Shown piece after piece: positions 10,574 through 19,579 of a stretch of 23,088 bases of DNA (within the stretch, counting starts at the first letter, position 1; each line of letters opens with the position of its first letter). The stretch lies in contig PDHQ01000177.1 of the NCBI GenBank assembly GCA_003339415.1, forward strand, positions 1 to 23,088, read 5' to 3'. This DNA comes from Ophiocordyceps camponoti-saundersi (nom. inval.). Its lineage: Eukaryota; Ascomycota; Sordariomycetes; Hypocreales; Ophiocordycipitaceae. The notes under the pieces were generated by a model. That model was not told where the DNA came from, made no database searches, and saw nothing but the letters and a program-made list of their open reading frames with translations. A program made the position numbers and the translations under genes.

Positions 10574-11086
10574 CCGTAGCCCCGGCCGCAGCAGCAGTCA
10601 CTCCATGCCGGGTAACGGAGGTGTCACCGGGACGCTGGTCTGGCTCGCCAGTTTTGAGATGACGCCGGCAGCGCACCCGGATGGGATCATTACTGTGCCT
10701 TTGCATTGCATAACCACCTGTACGATGCAGGTATGTATGGAGCCTCGAGCCAGTGCGATTCTAGGTCCTCCTAGTGTTTCCTTCACCTTGGTTCTTCTGT
10801 CAGTTATTGCCTATCTATTTCCATCTGCGTGCCCAAGCTCTGCTTCCTTTTTCTGCTTCCTCTTTGCTCCGGTCTCCTTTTAGAGAGAACAGGAAAAAGC
10901 AAAAGGGCCATCCAATCCCAGGAATATCGTCTGCCGTCGGACAGAAGCATCTATGCACGTGTCTGTCTGTCTAATCGAGAGGACAAGGACAAGGGATCGA
11001 CGCGAGATAGCCCTGCATCGGCACACCAGGTCCCCGGTCCTCTGTGTCACCCTATCCGGCCTTCAGGGTTATAGAGTGCCGCAGAT

Positions 11087-11210
11087 ATGAGAGAGGGAGT
11101 GAGAGGGGGGGGGGGAGGATGATGAGCGTGAGAGACAGACAAAGAGAGAAAGAGAGAGAGAGAGAGAAAGTTGTAGAGGGAGAGATACCCAAGTAGAGAT
11201 ATAGAAGGGG
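11087..11210. repeat. Purine-rich GA tract in regulator leader
   Basis: Almost pure A/G sequence with a G run near 11105-11115 and an AG microsatellite at about 11147-11168. It sits 110-230 bp before the ATG of the transcription factor, so it is probably in the promoter or 5' UTR. The opposite strand reads as CT-rich, as is common in fungal promoters. Confidence 0.7.
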
Positions 11211-11312
11211 GCTCAAGACAATGGCGGTCACAAGAAGATTGATAACGACGACAGGCTACCACTAAAAGGGTATTAAACTGCAGAGCATAACCCATCGTTC
11301 TCTCTTCCGGCA

Positions 11313-11474
11313 ATGAGGCCATGGTCAAGCCCGAGCCCGACGCCGAGACGGCACAGCTGCCGCCGCGGCAGCGGAAATGGCATCCTCGCGTCTTTACCGG
11401 CTGCGTTAACTGCCGACGGCGGCACGTCAAGTGCGATGAGCGCACGCCATCATGTACCAACTGCACTCGCCTGA
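11313..11474 (+). promoter_or_regulatory. Overlapping uORF at regulator start
   Basis: An ATG at 11313, 8 nt before the main ATG and out of frame, opens a 53-codon reading frame that ends with TGA at 11472-11474, inside the Zn-finger coding region. Its -3 base is G, a usable initiation context, so it could compete with the main start. Translation is not shown by the sequence. Confidence 0.35.
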
Positions 11475-11533
11475 GCCTGCCGTGCAATTTCGATCGTCGC
11501 TTTGTCTTTAAGGCTGTGCGGCCCAGCAGTCGT

Positions 11534-11564
<31 letters not shown>

Positions 11565-12986
11565 CGCGGCGGAGAAAGACGGCCCCACGCCGGGTCTCGG
11601 CCGGGTCTACGTCTAGCAACAACGAGGATGAGGACGAGGAAGATGAAGTTGACGAAGACGAACACGCCGTCCAGCTCATCACATCGTCTGGTAGTGCGGC
11701 TCCGGCGCCGTCGCCCGCCGTCGCCGCATCGCCGCTTGCACTCCCGGCGCCGACGGCTGACTGCCGGGATGCCCTCTACTATCATCACTTCCTCCACACC
11801 GTGTCGTCCTACCTCATCATCTACGACACGCCAGCCAACGCCAACCCTTATCGTCAGCTTCTGCCGCAGCTCGTCGGAGGCGGAGCCGGTCTACTCCGTG
11901 ACGCCATGAGAGCGCTCGGCGCCATGCATCTCTCCGGCCTGCCGGGCGTGCCGGATCGACGTATTCACCGCAGCACGGCGGTGCGGACCTATGCGAGCGT
12001 CGTCAGCCGCCTTCGTGACGCCGTCTCGGCGCCTCAGGCGCAGGCTGACCTGGAGTTGTTGGCCACCAGCCTGCTGCTGTGTATGCTTGAGCAGATGTCG
12101 TCGGCCGATGCCTCTTGGAAGATTCACCTCGTCGGTGCAGGACAAATCTTTCACTCCCTGTACAGCCCCCGGACCGGACCCGGTGCGGCGCCCGGAGCGA
12201 CAGCCGGAACCTCGACGCCGCTGCTGCTGCCGCTGCGACGCTTCCTCGTCTCTACCATGTCCTACCTGGACGTGGCCGCCGCCTGCGCCACCGGAAGCGG
12301 TCCTCTCATCGCCGGCGATTACTGGGAGACGCTCGGGGGCGGATGGGAGTATAACCTCGGGGCACCCAGCCTCGTCCCCGCCCGCTCTTCGGCGGCCCAC
12401 CGCACCATGGCTCAGCTGCGCAGCTCGTGGTCGCGCGTGATGTCGATCCAGACGGACATAAGCCGGTTCGCCAAGCTGCTACGGTCCGGACTGGACGGGC
12501 GTCAGAGCGACATGTTCCGCAGCGACATTGCGCACCGGATCCGCAACTGGCACGATAGCGTGCCGGACGTGTTTCTGAGACTGGACGACGAGCCGACGAT
12601 GATGACGAGAGGGGGAAGACAGCAGCACGACGAAGACGACGAGGACGTCGACGCTCTCACGGCCGCGGCTTGCATCCTGTCGTACGCCCTCGCCTGCACC
12701 ATCTACCTGGAACGGGTGGCATCCCGTCGCGTGGGCAGCGCCGTCTTCGACCCTACCGTTAAGCAGGCCGTTGATCGGATCCTGGCGCTGGTGGGCGGCT
12801 TCTCCCGTGGGGTTCATCGGCTGGCTATGCTCTGGGCGCTACTTACGGGGGGGATCGCGACGGCGGACGCGGCTCAGCAGTCGTTGCTGCGACAGTGGTT
12901 GACGGAGATGAAGAGTTTCGGCTTCAAGGTGGGTGTTTCTTTGTTTTCTTCTTTACCGAGGATCATCATGTGAGAGAGAGTGTGTG

Positions 12987-13040
<54 letters not shown>

Positions 13041-13176
13041 AAAGTCGATGATTGGTTGCTAATACTGCTCTCTCTTCCAGCATGTCTCTCGCGTTCTCGA
13101 TACGCTTGAATTCGCCTGGCTGCATGGCGACTATAACGAGGTTGAGCTCATGATATCGAGCAATCTGGTGCCCTGA
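11321..13176 (+). CDS. Zn2Cys6 transcription factor
   Basis: Predicted nuclear DNA-binding regulator of 567 aa from two exons, 11321-12928 and 13081-13176, with a phase-0 152-nt intron (donor GTGGGT, branch GCTAAT, acceptor TTCCAG). The N-terminus has a complete binuclear zinc cluster with Cys28, 31, 38, 45, 48 and 55 (C-x2-C-x6-C-x6-C-x2-C-x6-C). It is followed by a basic patch (RRRK, 83-86), a Ser/Ala repeat, and an acidic stretch (about 102-114). From about residue 148 (ALYYHHFLHTVSSYL) to the end lies a Fungal_trans_2-like (PF11951) helical region, ending after splicing in LEFAWLHGDYNEVELMI. Reading through the intron would instead give a 550-aa form with a different tail. Its target is unknown. 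The amidase 1.3 kb downstream on the same strand is the obvious candidate, by position only. The start is the first in-frame ATG, with a good context (G at -3 and +4). Confidence 0.9.
12991..13034 (+). repeat. (AG)22 inside the regulator intron
   Basis: Twenty-two AG units occupy about a third of the 152-nt terminal intron of the Zn2Cys6 gene, between the donor (12929) and the branch site (about 13057-13062). Every AG is a potential cryptic acceptor, but the tract lies upstream of the branch point and would normally be ignored. Confidence 0.9.
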
Positions 13177-13859
13177 CGATATCATCAACTAATAGGAGAC
13201 GACGCGGGCGATGATGGAAAACAAGCAGAGAGAGAGAGAGACAATACATACCTACATACATACATACATACATGTGTTCTTCAACCCCCGGTTCACGTTC
13301 GTCCTGTCTTGCGAGGTTGCAACCTAACGATAAAATGCAATATATATATAAGCCTATTTCGCTCCACGCTTCGTTACACGGACATGACTGTTCCACCTAT
13401 AGGCTATAAACCTACCCTCTCCTACTGTGTGTAAGTGTGTACATATGTAAGTGTAACCTAACCGGCTTGGCATATTGGTCTGTGAACGCCTTTTTATTGG
13501 GTCATCATAAACAGGCTTTAGCTCTTCACATGCGGACGGAGTGGCGGTGGCTGCTACCTCTCTCCTCCTGCGTCCCTCTGATTCTGGAAACCAGTATCCG
13601 TCCAGCGTCGGAAAGATGTTCATGTGACCAAAGGCTCGAGCGAGAGAATCAGGCTAGTCCTTCTCTTTTCTTGTCTCAGGCTTGCTTTAAAACCCAATGG
13701 AAGGAGGGTGATGAAACGGGGCTAAGGGTTACGCGTTTTATAGCTTCCGTCTCGTCCGAAGGGACCCTGCTGCGCCTGAGGTTTTTCTCTTATGTAGGTG
13801 ATTATGCTGCATCTTTTTCTTTTCCTTCTACAGCGGCGGTGAGAGAGTTTCCCTTTTGT

Positions 13860-13880
13860 ATGTGTGTGTGTGTGTGTGTG
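13860..13880. repeat. (TG)10 microsatellite
   Basis: Ten uninterrupted TG units followed by TACATATG. It is a simple repeat in the regulator-amidase spacer. Confidence 0.9.
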
Positions 13881-14243
13881 TACATATGGCTGTTGTCTGT
13901 ATGTGTGTATGTATGGGGTTGGTCTTGGCGATGAGGTGCGGAGTCTGTCTTGTTCCTACGTTGTTGTTGCAGCAATAATCTCATCCGTCTCCTACCTTGG
14001 CATATACCCATACATACATACATAGATACTCATACTGATGCTGTCATAACATACATACATACGATCTCAGCTGCTACAGCAATGAATGTTGTATAGAAAG
14101 TGAGCAAAAACCCTCCATCCTTCCCCCCCCCCTCTCCCTCCCCCATCGTCCTCCTCCCTCCTCCACCCCCCAATCCATCCTATCCTTCCCCACGCTGGGC
14201 GCTTGTTCGAGGTCCCTTTTTACTTTTCTTTTTTGGCTCGGCG

Positions 14244-14270
14244 GAGAGAGAGAGAGAGAGAGAGAGAGAG
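14244..14270. repeat. (GA)13 microsatellite
   Basis: About 13 GA units lie 230 bp upstream of the amidase start. The tract is probably promoter-proximal, but no function is shown. Confidence 0.85.
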
Positions 14271-14496
14271 TCTCGAATGCGGTGATTTGACCCGTCCCAC
14301 AGCATTTGCCTTTGTCTATGTGTAGGCATTAAATAGAGGGAAGAGAGAGATCGGAAACAAAGGTAAACTCTTCCGCTTTTTTTTCTTACCTCTTTCATCA
14401 CCGACTTCGAATTTTTAAACCCTCTTGGGGTTACCGCCGTTTTCTCTTCTCGCCAGACGATAGCCGCGTGAAAAACGAAGCAGAAGAGAAAGCGTC

Positions 14497-16558
14497 ATGA
14501 CGGTCACTATACCAGCCTCATGGCAGGACGTCGCCGAGGTTAGCCATACATACTTTTTTTTTCTTCATATCCCCTCCTCTTCCCTTTCTTTTTTCTCCGC
14601 CTCATTCTCGGGAAAGAAACTGGTTCTGAATCTTATTGTTTTAGCGAGTTCAAAAAGACCGGGCGGCTGCCATCCCTCCGAAATGGGTGATACCGCCGGC
14701 CAAGCTCGACGAGATGAAGAGATCGACTAGGCGAATACTAGATCTACTGCCGAGCTTATTATCGCATCATGAGTTGCAAATCACCGATCTAGAAGCTACG
14801 ACTCTGGCGAGCAGGTTGGCAGACGGAAAGCTTTCATGCCTTCAGGTTGCCGAAGCATACTGTCACCAGGCTGCCGTCGCTCAGCAGCTCAGCAACTGTC
14901 TAAGCGACATCTTCTTCGCCGACGCCCTCGAGAGAGCGAGGGAGCTGGATCGGATACGTGAGGAGACGGGCAAGCCTGTCGGGCCTCTTCACGGCGTTCC
15001 GGTCTCCATCAAGGATCACATCGACGTCGAGGGTCGACGATCCTTCGCCGGCTTCATCTGCAACGCCAGTCAGCCCGTCAAGGGGAGCGATGCCCTCGTC
15101 GTTGAAATCCTCCGCAAGGCCGGCGCCGTTCTCTACGCCAAGACGACGAACCCGCAGACGCTCATGGTGCTGGAGACGGTGAGCAACCTCCACGGCCGGA
15201 CCGTCAACCCGTGGAATTCCTCCCTCGGCTGCGGCGGCTCCAGCGGCGGCGAGGGAGCGCTCTTGGCTCTTCACGGGTCCGCGTTGGGCGTCGGTTCCGA
15301 CATCGGTGGCTCCGTCCGCGTGCCCGCTGCCTTCAACGGCGTGTACGCCTTTAAGCCTTCGTCTGGCCGCTTGCCGTCTTCCGGCTTCGAATGCACCATG
15401 AGCGGTTTCGAGTCTGTGGCCGGCACGTTCGGTCCCTTGGGTCGATCGGTCGAGGATCTTGATCTGTTTATGCGTGTTGTTCTCGCTGATGAGCCTTGGC
15501 TGAGGGAACCCATGTTGGCTATGCCTTGGCGGTCGCAGACGGAGCTTTTGCGACGCGAGAAGCTCCGGATAGGCTTCATGGCCTGGGATGGAGTCGTCAT
15601 GCCTCATCCTTACATCACCAGGGTGTTGGCCGACGTCCGCGCCAAGTTGGAGCGCGCCGGTCACGAGGGTAACTATTGACCATCCTTCATTCTATATGAT
15701 CCCTGTCGCTGGGAGAATCAAGGGCTGACGTACCTGAGACGGGACAGTCATCGACTTCGAACCTTACCACCACATGAAAGCCTGGGAGGAGATACTGCTG
15801 CCGCTGTACTTTTCCGACGGCGCTGCCGGTACCAAACGGGCTCTGGCAGCGGGTAACGAGCCAATGGTCCCATCAGCGAGGAGGTTGATAGAGGATCCGC
15901 TGGTGAGGGTACGGTCTGTGGAGGAGAGTTGGGAGGTGAGCAGACGTCTGTCCTTTACTTACATCTTGACTCTTCTCCCTCGTCTTTGTGTCATGAGGCA
16001 GAGAAGGATATACAGACGCCTTTATTCATCTCGTCTCATGGGAAAGAGAAGGCTAACCGTTGATGCTCTCAGCTCAACGTCGCCCGCAACATTTACCGCG
16101 CCGAATACCTCGAGAGATGGACGGCAACGGCCAACAAGACGAGGTCAGGCAAGATCATGGACGTCCTCATCTGCCCGCCTTGTCCCTTACAGAGCACGCC
16201 GCACGACGTGAAGCCATGGTGGGGATACACCGCCATATGGAATCTCCTCGACTACCCGGCCGGCGTCATCCCGGCCGGTAAAGTCTTGGCCAAGGACGTC
16301 TATCCGGAAGGTTATCAGCCGGTTAATGAGCTGGACAGGGAGAATATGGAGCTTTGTGAGTGTTTTTTTTTTTAAATTCTCAAAGGAAGGGCTCATCATC
16401 TGCTTCTTATTGCTGACGCCGGTATACATACATATCTACTAGACGACAATAACTTGTACCTTGGCATGCCTGTTGCTATCCAGCTGGTGGGCAGACGGCA
16501 TGATGATGAGAGAGTCATGGGCGCGATGCAGATTGTTGACAATGTCCTGCGCATCTGA
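14497..16558 (+). CDS. Amidase-signature enzyme, acetamidase-like
   Basis: Predicted 550-aa amidase (PF01425) that hydrolyses an amide to a carboxylate and ammonia, probably cytosolic because no signal peptide is present. Five exons: 14497-14538, 14645-15668, 15748-15935, 16073-16355 and 16443-16558. All four introns (106, 79, 137 and 87 nt) are GT-AG and preserve the frame; CTAAC or CTGAC branch sites are visible in introns 2 to 4. The protein opens with SWQDVAERVQKDRAAAIPP, typical of fungal acetamidases. The full catalytic Ser-Ser-Lys triad is present: Lys137 in SIKDH, cis-Ser213 in GCGGSSGGEG, and nucleophile Ser237 in GSDIGGSVR. The C-terminus ends in GMPVAIQLVGRRHDDERVMGAM, the usual amidase end. 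The length is normal for amdS-like enzymes and no lesion is seen. The substrate (acetamide, aryl amide, or an amide step in a pathway) cannot be read from sequence. The co-oriented Zn2Cys6 gene upstream may regulate it. Confidence 0.95.
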
Positions 16559-16664
16559 CTTGCGGGGGGGGGAGAAGTCGTTGGGAGGGAAAAGGGGGAG
16601 CTGCCTATCTGAAGGCGGACAGCTGAAACGAGTAGTGCCTCGAGTCCTCAGTCTGCGGATGGAT

Positions 16665-16684
16665 GTATGTATGTACATACATAC
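16665..16684. repeat. TATG/CATA tract forming a 20-bp palindrome
   Basis: GTATGTATGTACATACATAC is perfectly self-complementary and lies about 110 bp after the amidase stop. It arises where a TATG tract meets its reverse-complement tract. Confidence 0.9.
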
Positions 16685-17151
16685 GGGGTTGGTTTGACTG
16701 CGCCCCCATCCACACGGGCATACCGTCGATACTCACCGTCTTTCAAGGACTTCAAGGTTAAAGTTGTGGGTGAGACAGGCGGCCTTTTGTTCATCTCCAG
16801 CTACATTATGTGGAGATGCTTGCCTCGTTGTTTTGATCCTCAGGTGTTACGTACATACAGACTATGTATGTACGTCGTATCACCTTGGTCGTTGATCCGA
16901 GCGTAACCAGCAGACTTGAGAGTTTTGAAGAGAGGGATATAATATTCGACGGGTCTTGAGTTTGAAAGCAGCGTTGTCAGTGTCTACTTGGCTGATCACG
17001 ACTCTATACATATGTATGTATGTACGGATGTTATATATACATATGTTAATGGTAATAGTTGCCGTTTTATATCGACGGATAACTGAGAATACTATGTACT
17101 ATGTATATGTATGGCCAGGATTACTGCTGTTTTGTGCCCATATATAAGTAT

Positions 17152-17172
17152 ATATATGTATGTATGTATGTA
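17152..17172. repeat. (TATG)n tract
   Basis: TATATATG followed by repeated TATG units. It is one of many copies of the same tetranucleotide motif in the spacers of this window. Confidence 0.85.
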
Positions 17173-17624
17173 GAGCAGGTTTACGTCGATACTGATTCTC
17201 CCTGAAAAAGCGTGCATACATAAGTATTGGCACTGCCTTGCGTAACTTACCCCGATCATCGGCCTCTCCGGACTACCAAGAGCACACAACACGAAGATCG
17301 GTGGGGTTCTCGTCACGTCGTTACACCGACCATCGCCATGTCCGAAACGGATGCCTGAAAGCCTATCTTTGAAGGAAGTCGTTGAAGATCCCCATCGCTG
17401 ATTCGAGAAGAAAGGAAGGAAATATTGAGCGTATGTATGTATTTGATTGTCATGGTTCACACTCTGATACTGACAGTGACAGGTGATCCCTGCAAGTCTC
17501 TACATATGTATGACGGGGGACAGATGGGTTGAAAGCTTAAACGTAGGTCATGACTCGCGATACGGGCATCTTGGTAGAGGCTTCCGAATGCAGCATCTTC
17601 GCGGACACATTGCACAGAAAGCTC

Positions 17625-17646
17625 TCTGAGAAGGGAGCTTCTCAGA
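17625..17646. repeat. Perfect 9-bp stem, 4-nt loop hairpin
   Basis: TCTGAGAAG, a GGAG loop, then CTTCTCAGA form a perfect stem. It lies in a gene-free spacer with no adjacent gene end, so there is no obvious reason to call it a terminator. It could be chance. Confidence 0.6.
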
Positions 17647-17695
17647 CTATATTTATGTATGTAACTAAATAATGCTTCTTGAGATACGCTTACTT

Positions 17696-17715
17696 GTATG
17701 TATGTATGTATGTAT
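17696..17715. repeat. (TATG)5 tract
   Basis: Five tandem TATG units in the amidase to secreted-protein spacer. Confidence 0.9.
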
Positions 17716-18111
17716 GCTCTAGCTTACTATGTAGAACCCTTATTTGCAGCCGCGGCAGGGATCAGTCATGATCCTGTTGTCGTAGTCGGATCACAATAGC
17801 TTCCACCAAGAGCAAATTACGAAGGAAGCCGTGGCTTTACATACTGCTAAGAACTCATCCGAGTCTCTTCATCCAAGGGTCTACCTTGCATTGAACGCCT
17901 CTTAGCGTCTTCCGGCTTCAGAATGCGGATCCCCCATCACGACCGTCTTGATTGACCGTATCGTACACCATTATACATACACGTAGTATCCCAATGTGAT
18001 GTGAAAATTTTTTCTTCTCCCTCATAATTTTGATGATGCCTCAAAGATAGCATATTCCGAAAATTCAAGTCCCTCGTTAAGCTCTGATACCGCTGAAATT
18101 ACCCCATCGCC

Positions 18112-18765
18112 ATGAAGGCCAACATCGTCGTCATCGCCCTCCTCGCAGGAGAAGCTCTCGCCGCGGCTCTGACATCGAACAGCCGCACCAAGAACAACGG
18201 AGTAACGAAGTGGATTAATAAAAAGCTGAGCCGTGTCCCCAAATACTTTGGTGGCGGCGGCGGATCCTCAAAGGTATCCAAAGTCGGCACCAGCGTCTTC
18301 TACGGAGGCAGTCCCTACAGTCCCTACTACGGAGATGGTTCCGACTACGGAAGCGACGGCGGAAGCTACGCCGGCGGAAGCGACACCGACAGCGAACCGC
18401 CGCCGGAATTCACCACCTTTAGAGCGTTGAAGAAGAACGTGCCGAACTACAAGGCTCCGATCCGCGGCACCGGTCGCCCGACTCTAAAGGACGCGAGTGA
18501 CTGCGGAAGCGATTGCGGATACGATGCCGGCGCGAGCGACAGCGAAAGTGACTCCGGCGGAAACGACGCCGGCAGAAGCGGGAGCTGCTCCGAAATCACG
18601 CCGGATTCTCCCGACTTGAGAGATCTGAGAAAGAGCATGACGAGCTTTAGAGCTCCCATTCGCGGCACTGGCTACAGAAGACCAAGGAAATCCGAAAGCG
18701 AGAGCGGATATTCGGCGGATTCTGACAGTTCGTGCGTCGAGGGGATGGACACTAGCTTCGGTTAA
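18112..18765 (+). CDS. Secreted modular-repeat protein with dibasic sites
   Basis: An intronless 217-aa protein of no family I recognise. Residues 1-18 form a clear signal peptide (MKANIVVIALLAGEALAA), so secretion is predicted. The mature part alternates basic heads with acidic Gly/Ser/Asp/Tyr tails. Two heads carry the identical motif APIRGTG (115-121 and 181-187), exactly 66 residues apart without gaps. A degenerate third head, RVPKYFGGG, lies at 41-49. Each head is preceded by a dibasic pair (K37-K38, K107-K108, R173-K174), the kind of site Kex2 cleaves in the Golgi. The tails are rich in GSD/SES runs and hold Cys131, Cys135 and Cys159, with Cys208 near the C-terminus. The composition fits a secreted effector, a cell-wall or adhesive protein, or a Kex2-processed peptide precursor. 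None is proven. The ATG is the first in frame and directly precedes the signal peptide. Confidence 0.75.
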   Translation: MKANIVVIALLAGEALAAALTSNSRTKNNGVTKWINKKLSRVPKYFGGGGGSSKVSKVGTSVFYGGSPYSPYYGDGSDYGSDGGSYAGGSDTDSEPPPEFTTFRALKKNVPNYKAPIRGTGRPTLKDASDCGSDCGYDAGASDSESDSGGNDAGRSGSCSEITPDSPDLRDLRKSMTSFRAPIRGTGYRRPRKSESESGYSADSDSSCVEGMDTSFG

Positions 18766-19579
18766 TACTGGTGGCATGTGAAAAGGGGGACTGCTGTATG
18801 GAGGTGGCTTGTTCAAGTTGAGTGATGGAGCTGGTGCATGAGGAGACGGGATTCACGTAGGTGGTTGCCTGGATGACTGCTATGGCTCTGAAGATGACTC
18901 GCGATAGAAGTTGAAGCTCTCGAGTTTTGAACACTGGAATACAGACATGTTTGCTCTTGCTTGAGTAACATCAGGGTTTGAGGGCTTGACTGGCATCGAC
19001 CTCATGTATGTAGAAACCAAGTCTTTCTGTCTCTAGCCGACAGGGGCTTATGAAGTTGACTACAGAGAGAACGAGCAGCGTCTCGACAGATTCACTCATC
19101 TTTACCAGAGCATGTGAGAGAGTAGTGAGTGGGTTGACCTTTACACGATTCCCCTTAACTCTCAGCAGTTCTACCCCTTGTCCCCATTTCCTTCTGGGAG
19201 ACATCCATCTCGTTTCTGTCCCTCTTCTCTCTTTGCCGGACCCTGAACGTCTCGTCAAACCCTACATCTTTTTCTTAGCGAATGTCTTGTGCCAAAACAA
19301 AAGCTGTTCGTTGCTCCAAGTATGTATATTTCCAAAGCCATCAAGAAAACGACGGCCAATATTTCTCATCAATGCGCCCTCTTCAAAACCCCTATTCCCA
19401 TTGTCATGATCCTCAACTACTCCAGAGAATGTATCCCAAAAAACAGCAAAGAATGACCGACGCCCGCTCGCTAATTGTTCGTTACAGGGGTATCTTTATA
19501 CTCGTCTTTTTTCCCCCCTCACACCGGATGGACACACTGGATGGAAAGCCACTGAAAAGATGAAGAGCAAAACCTCCGT
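18766..19579. other. Convergent 3' spacer
   Basis: An 814-bp interval between the 3' ends of a plus-strand and a minus-strand gene. It should contain both 3' UTRs and polyadenylation regions. I see no convincing gene; the open frames at 19050-19563 are low in complexity and unrecognised. Confidence 0.5.

Larger units (their letters stand above)
9209..11320. other. Spacer and presumed regulator promoter
   Basis: A 2.1-kb GC-rich stretch without a recognisable gene. It separates the minus-strand HET-like ORF from the plus-strand transcription factor, so it should hold both promoters. The frames at 9451-9842 and 9535-9944 overlap on both strands and carry no known motif. It contains the 18-bp palindrome at 10556-10573 and a purine-rich leader (about 11087-11210). 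Confidence 0.5.
13177..14496. other. Spacer between regulator and amidase
   Basis: This 1.3-kb interval holds no supported gene. It contains a GA tract (about 13227-13240), TACA repeats (about 13253-13272 and near 14000-14022 and 14051-14062), a (TG)10 tract (about 13860-13880), and a (GA)13 tract (about 14244-14270). The last 100 bases are CT-rich and likely contain the amidase promoter and 5' leader. Confidence 0.55.
16559..18111. other. Spacer rich in TATG repeats, no gene
   Basis: About 1.55 kb without a recognised gene. It is less GC-rich than the genic parts and crowded with TATG/TACA tracts (16662-16684, about 16849-16873, 17012-17024, 17152-17172, 17696-17715). It includes a 20-bp palindrome (16665-16684) and a hairpin (17625-17646). 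The amidase 3' UTR should lie at its left end and the promoter of the secreted-repeat gene at its right end. Confidence 0.55.

Noticed and set aside
14900..15664. 254-codon minus-strand open frame opposite the amidase
   Set aside because: It is a shadow of the strongly supported amidase exon 2. The sense strand carries complete catalytic motifs and coherent splicing.
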